From NCBI GenBank assembly GCA_963768025.1, contig CAVYGM010000025.1, positions 41,324 to 105,323 on the forward strand: a stretch of 64,000 bases of DNA, given 5' to 3'. How positions within the stretch are numbered: position 1 is the first letter of the stretch; every line of letters begins with the position of its first letter. Shown here piece by piece: positions 33,781-43,738 of this stretch. Position numbers and translations under genes: made by a program. This DNA comes from CAVYGM01 sp963768025. GTDB taxonomy: Bacteria > Bacteroidota > Bacteroidia > Cytophagales > Spirosomataceae. Below the pieces are notes generated by a model. The model was not told where the DNA came from, did not search any database, and saw nothing but the letters and a program-made list of their open reading frames with translations.

Positions 33781-33851
33781 ATTCAATCATCAATCATTCA
33801 ATCATTCAATCATTCAATCATTCAATCATTCAATCATTCAATCATTCAATC
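33781..33851 (+). repeat. Tandem repeat of ATTCAATC (about 9 units)
   Basis: Eight perfect ATTCAATC units and one unit lacking a base (33789-33795), starting 6 nt after the fecR stop codon. It lies in the 256-bp gap before susC. Confidence 0.85.
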
Positions 33852-33905
33852 ATTTACAATTAAAAACCTGCCTATGTAACAACTGAACTACTTCCTTCTA
33901 AAAAA

Positions 33906-33932
33906 GCCGACGACGGTTCCAGCGTCATCGGC
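33906..33932 (-). terminator. Hairpin with A tract on the 5' side (leftward terminator-like)
   Basis: GCCGACGACG (33906-33915) pairs with CGTCATCGGC (33923-33932) with one wobble. Preceding A6 reads as T6 on the minus strand, so it would terminate leftward transcription. No leftward gene is nearby, so a role in leader RNA is also possible. Confidence 0.4.
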
Positions 33933-33940
33933 CTGTAAAG

Positions 33941-34000
33941 ATTCCCTTCAAGGTACCTGTCAGTATCGGCCACGTATGGTGGCCGGAGGGAATGTTTTTG
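33941..34000 (+). terminator. Two-level hairpin with T tract in the susC leader
   Basis: Outer stem ATTCCCT (33941-33947) with AGGGAAT (33987-33993); inner stem CGGCCAC (33967-33973) with GTGGCCG (33979-33985); then GTTTTTG. It ends about 30 nt before the susC ATG, so it could be an attenuator or a regulatory leader RNA for the SusCD genes. Confidence 0.55.
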
Positions 34001-34030
34001 CGTTGTCAAACCTCAAAAACAGTGTAAAAA

Positions 34031-37000
34031 ATGAAAAAACCCTTACAATACCAAAAAAAGCTACTTCTGCTCATGAAAATCTCGCTTACACAGCTCTGCT
34101 TTGCGGTGATTTTCGGAGGCATTTCCCTAGCTAGGGATGCCTCCGCCCAGGAACTGTTGAATCAGAAAATCAGCCTGAACGCGGTGAACCAAAACATCAA
34201 GACCGTGTTTTCGGACATTGAGCGCAAGGCGCAGGTACGATTCACCTACCGCACTCGACTTATTTCGCCCGACCAGAAAATAACGCTTTCTGCGGCAAAC
34301 GAACCACTGGGCGAGGTGCTGGATAAAGTACTGGCTCCCCTGCAACTGAGGTACCGGGTCATTGGCAAGGAGATCGTGCTAAGTCAGCGAACTACTTCAT
34401 ACGTAAGCCCATCACCCTTTTCTACCGTCCCGGTGGTAGTACCCGACCGTCGTATCACGGGTACCATTACCGATGAAAATGGGAGCGGGCTACCCGGCGT
34501 GAGCATCGTTCTGAAGGGTACCCAACGCGGCACCACCACCGAAGTAGATGGCAAATACTCCATCAATCTGCCCGACGGTCCTGCGACCCTGATCTTCTCC
34601 TTCGTGGGCTATATTTCGCAGGAAATAGCGGTAGGAAACCAGACCCAGCTCGACATTTCTCTTGAAGCCGACACCAAGTCGCTGGAGGAAGTAGTGGTGG
34701 TAGGCTACGGTACCATTCAAAAAAAGGACCTTACGGGGGCAGTATCGATGGTACAGGGCGAGGCCATCACCAATCGTAAAACTACCCAGATCTCGCAAGC
34801 CCTTCAGGGCTCCATGCCGGGCGTGATGGTAACGCGCGGCAGCAACGCACCGGGCGCCACCGCCCAGATCAGGGTGCGGGGTATCACTACTATCACCGAT
34901 GCGGGTGCCAATCCGCTAATCATCCTCGACGGGGTACCCATTGACGATATCAACTCCATCAACCCCAACGACGTAGAGAGCATCTCGGTACTTAAAGACG
35001 CCGCCTCGGCTTCTATTTACGGTTCGCGGGCGGCGGCCGGGGTGATTCTGGTCACCACCAAGCGGGCCAAGAATGGCCAGCTGAGCCTGGATTATACTAC
35101 GGAGTATGGTCTGGAAAAACCCACGGTACTTCCCGACTACGTCAATGCCGTTCGCTTTATGCAGCTTTCCAACGAGCTGCGCTGGAACGACAACAATAAC
35201 AACGCCAACGAGTACCCTACCTATTCCCGGGACATCGTGGATAACTACTCCCAGCTGCACACCGAAAACCCCGACTTGCACCCTAACACAGACTGGCGGT
35301 CGTTAATCTTGCGCAATGCAGCCCCCAGAAACAGTCACATTCTGAGTATCTCGGCCTCGGGTAAAGCCATCAGTACCCGCGTTTCGCTCGGCTATGACAA
35401 AACCGAAGCCCTCTACGCCAACCGGGACTACCAGCGCGTGACGGCCCGGATCAACAACGACATCACCATCAATAAATTTCTGTCGGCGTCCGTCGATCTG
35501 AACTTCCGGCGGGTGGCCGTCAAGCAACCCACCGTTGACCCGCTCTACCGGGTAGGGATCACCCCGCCCATCTACGCCGCCCAGTGGGCCGACGGCCGGT
35601 TGGGCGCTGGCAAAGATGGCGACAACATTTACGGAATGCTGCATCATGGTGGCTTTAACAATGCCTGGTATAACCAGGTCGGAGGCAAAATCGGCATTGA
35701 CTTCACGCCTATTGAGGGATTAAAGTTTTCAGGAGTACTTTCTCCCTTTTTCAACTTTGATAAAGTGAAGGATTTCAGAACCAAGGTACCCTATACCGCC
35801 TGGAATGATCCCAATCTTCAGGTAGGCTTCCTGAATGGCTACAACCAAACCAACCTCAACGAAAACCGCAACGATAACTACCGCTACACCACCCAGTTCC
35901 TGGCCAACTACAACAAACAGATCGGCAAGCATGGGTTTAGCCTCCTGGCTGGGTACGAATATTACTACGCTTTCAACGAGAGCCTTGGCGCCTCGCGCAA
36001 CCAGTACCTGCTCAACTCGTATCCCTACCTAAACATCGGCCCGCTGGAATTTCGTGACAACAGCGGCGGCGCCTCGGAAAACGCTTACCGCTCCTGGTTT
36101 GGACGGGTGATGTACAACTACGACAGCAAGTACCTTTTCCAGGCCAACATCCGCTACGACGCCTCTTCCCGCTTTGCTCCGGGCTACCGCTGGGGAGCCT
36201 TCCCATCGTTTTCGGCGGGCTGGGCTATTTCGGAAGAATCGTTCATGAAGGGCAACGTCTCCAATTGGCTATCGTATCTCAAGCTGCGGGCCTCCTGGGG
36301 GTCGCTGGGCAACGAGCGGATCGGTAACTACCCCTATCACTCCATCCTTCAGTTTGAGAACAACACCCTGTTCTACCAGGGTAGCAACGTGGTGTCGGCC
36401 CAATCGGCCGCCCAATGGCAGTACGCCATTCGGGATATTTCCTGGGAAACAACCGAGTCGTTCGATGTAGGTTTTGATGCCAACTTCTTTCGGGATCGCT
36501 TGAAAGTGACGGGCGACTACTACAAGAAAACAACCCGCGACATGTTGCTCGAGCTTCAAATCCCCATGTTCCTGGGCTTTGATAACCCGAACCAGAACAC
36601 CGGTAAAATGCACACCCACGGCTGGGAAGGCCAGATCAGCTGGAATGACCGCAAAGGCGAATTTGGCTACTCGGCTTCCTTCAACCTATCCGATTTCCGT
36701 TCCAGGATGGGCGATTTGGGCGGAACCGAGTTCCTGGGTGACCAAATCAAAATCCAGGGCAGCGAATTCAACGAATGGTTTGGGTACGTATCCGACGGAC
36801 TTTACCAAACCCAGGAAGAGGTGAATAACTCGCCCAAACTCAACGCCAACGTAAAGCCAGGGCGATGTAAGATACCGGGACATAAGCGGTCCTAATGGGG
36901 AGCCCGACGGCCGCATCTCGCCCGAGTACGACCGCGTGCTGCTGGGTGGATCGCTGCCCCGGCTTACGTACGGGGCCAATTTCAACCTGAGCTACAAAAA

Positions 37001-37442
37001 CTGGAGCCTGGGGATCGTGATGCAGGGTGTGGGCAAGCAGAATTCGCGCCTGGGCTCGCATATCGTGAGGCCCTTGCAGGAAAACTGGGGGAATTTCCCG
37101 GCGATCCTGGACGGCAACTCCTGGAGCAACTACAACACCGAAGAGCAGAACCGCAGCGCCATCTACCCCCGGTATACCAATACCCTGGCCGGCAATAACT
37201 ACACCATGTCTGATTTCTGGCTAATCAACGGTGCCTACTTCCGGCTCAAAAACATTAACCTGGGCTACAACGTCCCCAACACGCTGACCAAACGGATCGG
37301 TATTCAAAACCTCCGGCTGTACGGTACCGCCACCGACGTATTTTCCATCCATAACTTCCCGAAAGGCTGGGATCCGGAAATGAACTCTTTTGCCTACCCG
37401 ATCACCACTTCCATCGTTTTTGGGGTTTCTGTTCAATTTTAA
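34031..37442 (+). pseudogene. susC: SusC-type TonB-dependent outer-membrane receptor with STN domain, one frameshift
   Basis: About 1,137 aa across the break. In order: signal peptide (residues 1-40), STN domain (KISLNAVNQNIKTVFSDIE, ITLSAANEPLGEVLDKVL), carboxypeptidase-like beta domain (GTITDENGSGLPGVSIVLKG), SusC plug (EEVVVVGYG, LDGVPIDDINSIN, SISVLKDAASASIYGSRAAAG) and the beta barrel ending in FGVSVQF. One extra G in GGG at 36859-36861 stops the frame early (36895); the next frame continues DIRYRDISGPNGEPDG-like sequence to 37442. SusC imports oligosaccharides with SusD. The STN domain fits signalling to the FecR/sigma pair. Sequencing error is the simplest cause of the break. Confidence 0.9.
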
Positions 37443-37455
37443 TCTGTTTCGACTC

Positions 37456-39144
37456 ATGAAAATCAATATACTTTCCTTTTGCACGATCATCCTCGCGCTG
37501 GTCTCCTGCGACTCGCTGGACCTCAATCCTCTGTCGCAGGGATCCAGCGAAACCTGGAACTCCAACGCCGAAGAGATAGAAATGTCCCTGAACGGAATTT
37601 ACAAGGATGCTTTCTGGTTAACCGACGACGATGCCTGGACCGACGACCGCAACTACCGGGATGCCCTGACCGATATCACCAACGCTACCCTGACCGGCCA
37701 GGCGGGCTTTGTCCGTACCTGGTGGCTCAACACCTACAAAGCGATTTCGCGGGTTAACCTCGTGATCAGCAGCGTGGAAAGAGCCTCCAGCTCGCTTACG
37801 CAGCTCCAGATAGATCGCTATCGGGCCGAAGCCCGGTACCTGCGGGCCTGCCAGTACTCCCGACTGCTTTCGCACTTCGGCAACATTGTTTATACCGACG
37901 AGCCGCTGGATATAGAAGAGGCGCTGGCCTTAAAGCAATCGGACCCGAAGATGGTACTCCAGAAGATCTATGAGGATTTTGATTTTGCCGTTGCCCATCT
38001 ACCCACCAGCTATAGCTCCTCCCAGGCCAAACGCGCTACGGCCGGTGCCGCCCTGGCCATGAAAGCCCGCATTGCCCTGCACAGGGGCGACTGGGCCACG
38101 GCCAGTCAGGCAGCCAAAGCGTGCATGGATTTGGGCACGTACAAGCTTCATTCTGATTTCGGCGATTTGTTTTTGACCAAAACGAAAAATTCAGCCGAAA
38201 CCATCGTCAGCCTGCCCCGATCCATTGCCCTGAACGTGACCCTGGGAGGAAGGCAGGATTACGTACCCCGCCTGGCCGGTGGCTGGGGGGCCATCTACCC
38301 TTCCTGGGAGCTTTTCTGTGCTTTCCTTTGTAGCGACGGGCTGCCCATCGACGAATCACCTTTGTTTAGTCCGCGTGAGCCCTTCAAAAACCGCGATCCC
38401 CGGTGCACGGCTACTATCGTGGAATTCGGCACGCCCCATCTGGGTTTCATTTACCAGCCGCATCCGGACTCCCTGCGGGTCTTGAACCTTACTACCAGAG
38501 CGAGTGTCGTAAACAACGATACCCGCGCGAACGCCCAGTTTGCTTCGTTCAACGGGATGCTCTGGAAAAAAGGCGTGGCCGAGGACTGGCGGCAGAATAA
38601 CTGGCAGATCGAGCAGGAGAAAATCATCATCCGCTATGCCGATGTGCTGCTCATGTACGCCGAAGCGAAAATCGAACTAAACCAGATTGACCAGTCGGTG
38701 TTGGACGCCATCAACGCAGTACGGGCCCGCGCTTACAAAGTGAATCCGTCCAATACGGCGGCTTACCCGGCCGTTACTTCGAAAAGCCAAAGCGAGCTGC
38801 GTAAGATTGTACGGATTGAGCGCCGGATGGAGTTTGCCCTGGAAGGCATCCGGTACATGGACATCATCCGCTGGGGGTTGGCCGAAAAGGTGCTTAACCT
38901 GCCGGTTTACGGTATGCTCGACCCCAACGATCTCCGCGCGAAAGTAGTGAAGCCGGGACTGTGGTTCTTCCCCCAGGTACCCCCCATCGACGAAGATGGC
39001 GTAGCTGATTTTGGTCCCATGTACCGGGCGGGCCTCATCAAGCAAATCACGATCCGGAAGTTCGACGCCTCGCGCCAGTACCTTTGGCCCATTCCCACAC
39101 CAGAAGTACTTACGAGTGGCTTGAGCCAGAATCCTAACTATTGA
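37456..39144 (+). CDS. susD: SusD-like surface glycan-binding lipoprotein (module 1)
   Basis: About 562 aa from ATG 37456, which starts the lipoprotein signal (MKINILSFCTIILALVSC). The SusD-like fold shows as DNLDLNPLSQ-type start, SSVERASSSL, ARYLRACQYSRLLSHFGNI, IVRIERRMEFALEGIRYMDIIRWG and a C-terminal YLWPIPTPEVLT, N...PNY ending. SusD binds the glycan at the cell surface and hands it to SusC. It lies 14 nt after the susC gene. No sugar specificity can be read from it. Confidence 0.93.
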   Translation: MKINILSFCTIILALVSCDSLDLNPLSQGSSETWNSNAEEIEMSLNGIYKDAFWLTDDDAWTDDRNYRDALTDITNATLTGQAGFVRTWWLNTYKAISRVNLVISSVERASSSLTQLQIDRYRAEARYLRACQYSRLLSHFGNIVYTDEPLDIEEALALKQSDPKMVLQKIYEDFDFAVAHLPTSYSSSQAKRATAGAALAMKARIALHRGDWATASQAAKACMDLGTYKLHSDFGDLFLTKTKNSAETIVSLPRSIALNVTLGGRQDYVPRLAGGWGAIYPSWELFCAFLCSDGLPIDESPLFSPREPFKNRDPRCTATIVEFGTPHLGFIYQPHPDSLRVLNLTTRASVVNNDTRANAQFASFNGMLWKKGVAEDWRQNNWQIEQEKIIIRYADVLLMYAEAKIELNQIDQSVLDAINAVRARAYKVNPSNTAAYPAVTSKSQSELRKIVRIERRMEFALEGIRYMDIIRWGLAEKVLNLPVYGMLDPNDLRAKVVKPGLWFFPQVPPIDEDGVADFGPMYRAGLIKQITIRKFDASRQYLWPIPTPEVLTSGLSQNPNY

Positions 39145-39159
39145 TCCGAAATTTCATGG

Positions 39160-39194
39160 CCCGGCAGCACACCACTCTGGTATGGGCTGCCGGG
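39160..39194 (+). other. 9-bp inverted repeat downstream of susD
   Basis: CCCGGCAGC (39160-39168) pairs with GCTGCCGGG (39186-39194) across a 17-nt loop, 16 nt after the susD stop. No T tract follows, so it may be an mRNA-stabilising hairpin rather than a terminator. Confidence 0.45.
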
Positions 39195-39378
39195 TCTCCC
39201 GAAATAACATTGATCCTCGGGCCGAACACTCCCTGCCAGCTTAGTGGAATACACCCGTTCCTGGCCGCATTAAAATGATGAAGACGGCCAGGTGCAGGGC
39301 TACTGATTTTTATCTACTTCCGGGGGTGATACTGCTGTTAACCTCCTCCCGAAAGTTTACCCGAAATAACATACTGAA

Positions 39379-41862
39379 ATGAAAACAAAGTACATCAAAA
39401 ACGTAGCCGCAGGGCTACTCGGAGGATTGTGCCTTACGGTAGGTACTAATTACGCCCAACCTAAACCCCGGCAGATCAGCGGTATCTACCCTCACCTGGC
39501 CTACTACAATAACGAGGGTGAGTGCGGCACGGGAGCCGTAGTACCCTGGGCCGATCGGCTGTGGGTCATTACCTACGGCCCGCACCTACCCTTTGGCTCG
39601 TCGGACAAGCTGTACGAAATAACGGCCGATCTGAAGAAAACGATACGGCCCGAAAGCGTGGGCGGTACCCCCGCCGACCGGATGATTCACAAAGAAAGCA
39701 ACCAGCTGTTTATAGGCCCCTACGCCATTGATGCGCAGCGGAATGTACGTACCATTCCTTACAAGAATGCCCCCGGCCGCTACACCGGCCTGGCCCGCCA
39801 CCTCACCGACCCGGCCAACAAAATCATGATTGCCACCATGGAGGAGGGCTTCTATGAGCTGGACGTGCATAGCCTCAAAACCGTCATGCTGCACGAGGAT
39901 GCCAACGTGAAGCACGAGAAAGGCGACGATATCTCAACCAACCAACCCGGCACCCTCCTACCCGGCGCCCACGGCAAAGGGTACTACTCGGGCCAGGGTG
40001 TGACGGTATACTCCAACAACGGCGAGGCCTCACCACAAGCCCTCAAACAGTTCGATATCCTCTCGGGCGTACTGGCCGAATGGAACGGCAAAGACTGGAA
40101 AGTAGTGCGGCGGAGCCAGTTTGTGGAAGTAACCGGACCGGGAGGGATTCATGGCAACCCCAACCCCGCTACCGACCCGATCTGGGCCACGGGCTGGGAT
40201 CATAAGTCGGTACTGCTGGGCGTACGGGATGCGCAGCAGGGATGGAGTTTCTACCGCCTGCCCAAGGCCAGCCACAGCTACGACGGTGCCCACGGCTGGA
40301 ACACCGAATGGCCCCGCATCCGGGACGTAGGCACCTCCACCCAGCCCGACTACCTCATGACCATGCACGGCATGTTCTGGAAGTTTCCGCAGACTTTTAC
40401 CTCCCGGAATGCGGCGGGTATTCGTCCCCGCTCGGCCTACCTGAAAGTCATCGGTGATTTTACCCGCTGGCAGGATGGCCTGGTCTTCGGCTGCGACGAT
40501 TCGGCGCAGAAGGAGTTTTTGAACAAACGAAAAATGAAGGGCGATATCGAAGGCCCCGGACAGTCCAACTCCAACCTGTGGTTTACTTCTCTCAGCAAAC
40601 CCGACCAACTCGGTCCCAATACGGCCCAGGGCGCGGTGTGGCTTTCGGAACAAGTAGCCGCCGACGCCGCTTCTGAGCCCTTCCTGTTTGCCGGCTGGAA
40701 CAACCGCATGGCCTGGGTGAAGAACGAAGGCAGCCAGTCGGCTACGTTCAGTTTTGAAGTGGATACCAACGGCAAGGGGAGCTGGAAAGCCCTCAAATCG
40801 GTGGAGGTAGGTGCCGGACAGGCCGCCTCTGTTCCCTTCCAGGCCAACGAGGCGGGCGAGTGGATCCGGGTAAAGAGCAGCCGCCCTACCACGGCCACGG
40901 TCAATTTCAACTACACGGACGATTCGCGCTATCAGAAAGCACCCGACAGCATGTTTAAAGGATTGGCGTCGGTCGGCAGCCGGAACTATACCGGCGGACT
41001 CATGTACGGCCTCGGCAATCACCGCCGGGCTATGGGACTACTGGCCGGTCAGATCAGCAACGGTACCTTTACCGAAAGTGGCTACTACGAGCTGGACAGT
41101 GCCCTGAACCTGGTCAAAAAGGACGACCCCAAAACGGCGCAGTACATCAGCCAGAAGTTTGCGATCCCTAATAACGTACTCACGGTGGATGATGCTTCGG
41201 TGCTCGTCGTCGACGACAGCGGCAGAAGGTGGCGGCTTCCGCTCGGCGACCCGGCCTTTACCGACAAATCCCAAAAAGCCCTCCTGCGCATCGACCGCGA
41301 AGTAGCCACCGAGCGTGATCTGCTGAATGCCCACGGTACCTTCTACGAGCTTCCGGCCGAGAACGCCGACGGCTACGCCAAGATCCGGCCCGTAGCTTCG
41401 CACGGACTGGGTATCCATGATTATGCCTCCTACCGCGGACTGCTGGTGATGACCGGCCTGGATGCCAATGCTTCGGCCGGTGACCATATCATTACTTCCA
41501 AAGACGGTCAGGCCAAAGTATGGGCCGGTACCATTGACGACCTGTGGAAACTGGGCAAGCCCGTCGGGCAGGGTGGCCCCTGGAAAAATTCCCGCGTAAG
41601 CGCCAATGCACCTTCGGACCCGTATTTGATTGGATTTTACGATCAGAAAAGCCTGAAACTCTCGCACGACGCTACGCAGCCCGTTACGTTCACCATGGAG
41701 GTAAACCCCATCGGCCACGGTCCCTGGATGAACTACCAACAGGTAACCGTAAAGCCCGGAGAGTCCTTTGCCTACACCTTTCCGAAGGAATTCCAGGCCC
41801 GCTGGATTCGGTTTGTGGCCGACAAGGATTGTGAGGCAACCGCCTGGCTTACCTATAATTGA
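39379..41862 (+). CDS. Secreted protein of unknown family, paralogue A (827 aa)
   Basis: Signal peptide (MKTKYIKNVAAGLLGGLCLTVGTNYAQ). The first ~400 residues look like a beta propeller or repeated beta sheet: VVPWADRLWVITYGPHLP, RPESVGGTPADRMIHKES, LFIGPYAIDAQRNVRTI, HLTDPANKIMIATMEEGFYELD, LAEWNGKDWKVV, IWATGWDHKSVLLGV and LMTMHGMFWKFP. Two similar beta-sandwich modules follow (about 430-520 with SDPFLFAGWNN-like ASEPFLFAGWN and the C-terminal one with SDPYLIGFYD, PVTFTMEVNPIGHGPWM), both ending in a W-I-R strand. The gene at 42058 is a shorter paralogue. I do not recognise the family; its place behind SusD suggests periplasmic or surface glycan work. Confidence 0.75.
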   Translation: MKTKYIKNVAAGLLGGLCLTVGTNYAQPKPRQISGIYPHLAYYNNEGECGTGAVVPWADRLWVITYGPHLPFGSSDKLYEITADLKKTIRPESVGGTPADRMIHKESNQLFIGPYAIDAQRNVRTIPYKNAPGRYTGLARHLTDPANKIMIATMEEGFYELDVHSLKTVMLHEDANVKHEKGDDISTNQPGTLLPGAHGKGYYSGQGVTVYSNNGEASPQALKQFDILSGVLAEWNGKDWKVVRRSQFVEVTGPGGIHGNPNPATDPIWATGWDHKSVLLGVRDAQQGWSFYRLPKASHSYDGAHGWNTEWPRIRDVGTSTQPDYLMTMHGMFWKFPQTFTSRNAAGIRPRSAYLKVIGDFTRWQDGLVFGCDDSAQKEFLNKRKMKGDIEGPGQSNSNLWFTSLSKPDQLGPNTAQGAVWLSEQVAADAASEPFLFAGWNNRMAWVKNEGSQSATFSFEVDTNGKGSWKALKSVEVGAGQAASVPFQANEAGEWIRVKSSRPTTATVNFNYTDDSRYQKAPDSMFKGLASVGSRNYTGGLMYGLGNHRRAMGLLAGQISNGTFTESGYYELDSALNLVKKDDPKTAQYISQKFAIPNNVLTVDDASVLVVDDSGRRWRLPLGDPAFTDKSQKALLRIDREVATERDLLNAHGTFYELPAENADGYAKIRPVASHGLGIHDYASYRGLLVMTGLDANASAGDHIITSKDGQAKVWAGTIDDLWKLGKPVGQGGPWKNSRVSANAPSDPYLIGFYDQKSLKLSHDATQPVTFTMEVNPIGHGPWMNYQQVTVKPGESFAYTFPKEFQARWIRFVADKDCEATAWLTYN

Positions 41863-41876
41863 TGCGTGAATTTTGA

Positions 41877-41930
41877 GGGGTCCGCCCCCACGGTGAGTGA
41901 ATGAGTGATTAAGTTAGCTCATTCACTCAC
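41877..41930 (+). terminator. Terminator-like hairpin inside a dispersed repeat (copy B)
   Basis: The core GGGGTCCGCCCCCACGGTGAG (41877-41897) is the reverse complement of the repeat at 23802-23817. Within it, GTGAGTGAATGAG (41893-41905) pairs perfectly with CTCATTCACTCAC (41918-41930), followed by TGTTTTGTTA. It lies after paralogue A and can end its transcript. Confidence 0.6.
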
Positions 41931-42057
41931 TGTTTTGTTATATCGTCAAATTGTGAAGATCTACCCAAGAGAACTACCCCGGTATTGTTCAAGTGGGTCA
42001 AAATGAAATAAAGTTCTTGCTAAACCAACACTTGACATTCTTCAAAGTAAACTACTT

Positions 42058-43500
42058 ATGAAAAAAAGTACCCTTACTCTCCTGTTTGCCCTGCTATCGC
42101 TCCATCTATTCGCCCAGGATAAAGTATCCGTGAGCGGAGTTTTTCCTGAACTGGCCATGGTAGCCAACCACAGCCCCCGCACGGAAGCCGGCACTGGTGC
42201 GCTCATGCCCTGGGCCAACCGCCTGTGGGTAGTAACCTACACCGCCCACATGGCCCGTACGGGCTCAGGGATGGGCTTATTCGAGATCAACGAAAAAATG
42301 GAGATTACCAAAAGGCCCGAAAGTGTGGTAGGTACCTACGCCAACCGTCTGGTTCACGGTGCCTCCCAGCAATTGCTCATCGGCCCGTATGTAATAGACA
42401 CTCTTGGCAATGTCCGGGTGATCCGGGAGTTGGTTCCGCACCGGCTGGCCGCCACCATGACCCATCTGACCGACCCCAACAACAAGGTGTACTATCTGGC
42501 TATGGAGGGCGAGTTTTTTGAGGTAGACCTGAGAACCATGGAGGTAAAACAACTCTATCAACTGATGAAAGAACTGAATGAACCGCCTACGTCCAAACCC
42601 CACTTCAAGGCCGGTTTTACCAACCATGGTCGGGTGGTCGTCACCAACAACAGCTATAACGTCAAAGACTACGACGGTGACTGGGCGGCGGGCCGACTAG
42701 CCGAGTGGGACGGAACAACCTGGAAAGTGCTCGAAAATACAGCCTACACCGAAGTGTGGAGCTCCGGCTCATTTGGTCAGCCCATGATCGCTACGGGATG
42801 GGACAAGGCTTCGGTACTCATGTCTGTCTACTTCCCGACGCTGAAACAATGGAAAAGGTACCGTCTCCCCAAAGGTAGCCGTACCTACGACGAAACCAGC
42901 AATACCGAATGGATGCGCATCCGGGAAATCGAAACCGAACGTACCCTCATGGATTGCCACGGGCTGTTTTACGAAATTGGCTTCCATACCTACGGCAATG
43001 ATCTATGGGCGATAAAACCCATCTCCTCTCACCTTCGGGTGATTCCGGACTACTGCAGCTGGCGGGGCATGCTGGTGCTCGGCGGCAATCAGGCTACGCC
43101 CATGCGCTTCAACGAGAATGACCGCAATCCCCTGGCCGGACAACCCCAGGCGGGCCTATGGTTTGGCAAAACGGACGATATCTGGCAGTTTGGTGCCTTG
43201 CAGGGCGAGGGCGGCGTGTGGTCCGATTCTGAAATCAAAGCCGGACAGCCCTCCGACCCATTCCTGACGTTCAATTTCACGAAGAAGGGCCTCAACCTCT
43301 GGCACAACCGCTCCGATGAGGTCACCTTTACCATCGAGGCGGATGTGGTAGGCAATGGAAAATTCAGGAAATACACAACGGTCGCCGTCAAAGCGGGTGA
43401 ATACAAAAACCTCGATCTACCTGACTCCTTTAACCCCAAATGGGTACGGCTCATCGCTAATAAGGATTGCGTAGGTACGGGGTACTTTACCTTCAATTAG
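42058..43500 (+). CDS. Secreted protein of unknown family, paralogue B (480 aa)
   Basis: Signal peptide (MKKSTLTLLFALLSLHLFAQ). Residues about 25-370 align by eye with the first part of the 827-aa neighbour: MPWANRLWVVTYTAHMA, RPESVVGTYANRLVHGAS, LLIGPYVIDTLGNVRVI, HLTDPNNKVYYLAMEGEFFEVD, LAEWDGTTWKVL, IATGWDKASVLMSVY, LMDCHGLFYEI and WRGMLVLGG. One C-terminal beta-sandwich follows (SDPFLTFNFTKKGL, VTFTIEADVVGNGKF, WVRLIANKDCVGTGYFTFN), against two in paralogue A. Tandem duplication is clear; the function is unknown. Confidence 0.78.
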   Translation: MKKSTLTLLFALLSLHLFAQDKVSVSGVFPELAMVANHSPRTEAGTGALMPWANRLWVVTYTAHMARTGSGMGLFEINEKMEITKRPESVVGTYANRLVHGASQQLLIGPYVIDTLGNVRVIRELVPHRLAATMTHLTDPNNKVYYLAMEGEFFEVDLRTMEVKQLYQLMKELNEPPTSKPHFKAGFTNHGRVVVTNNSYNVKDYDGDWAAGRLAEWDGTTWKVLENTAYTEVWSSGSFGQPMIATGWDKASVLMSVYFPTLKQWKRYRLPKGSRTYDETSNTEWMRIREIETERTLMDCHGLFYEIGFHTYGNDLWAIKPISSHLRVIPDYCSWRGMLVLGGNQATPMRFNENDRNPLAGQPQAGLWFGKTDDIWQFGALQGEGGVWSDSEIKAGQPSDPFLTFNFTKKGLNLWHNRSDEVTFTIEADVVGNGKFRKYTTVAVKAGEYKNLDLPDSFNPKWVRLIANKDCVGTGYFTFN

Positions 43501-43608
43501 AAGTCCTTTTCAGGTTGAATTCGGAGTAAAATCTGGCTATGCATTTTTAAGGGTTTCTTTCCTACTATCGCTGTACAAGCGTAGCGAACGAAGCCGTGGG
43601 CGCAGGGA

Positions 43609-43704
43609 ATGTTCCTCAGCCACCCGGAAGGAGACCGCTACGACAATAACGCCTATATTATCCGGCAGAAAAAGAATCAGAGCGAAGTAGAAGTAGTCAA
43701 ATAG
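43609..43704 (+). pseudogene. Possible 3' remnant of a lost gene
   Basis: A 31-codon frame (SHPEGDRYDNNAYIIRQKK, then a charged tail and TAG) reads like the end of a real protein but has no proper start and is broken upstream by stops. It fills part of the 240-bp gap before the esterase gene. Weak evidence: composition only. Confidence 0.25.
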
Positions 43705-43738
43705 CTGCTCTGATAGGTTCTCAGTTAAGTAGAAGTCT

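Noticed and set aside
33781..33851. CRISPR array
   Set aside because: The unit is only 8 bp with no spacers and no cas genes are near. It is a simple tandem repeat.
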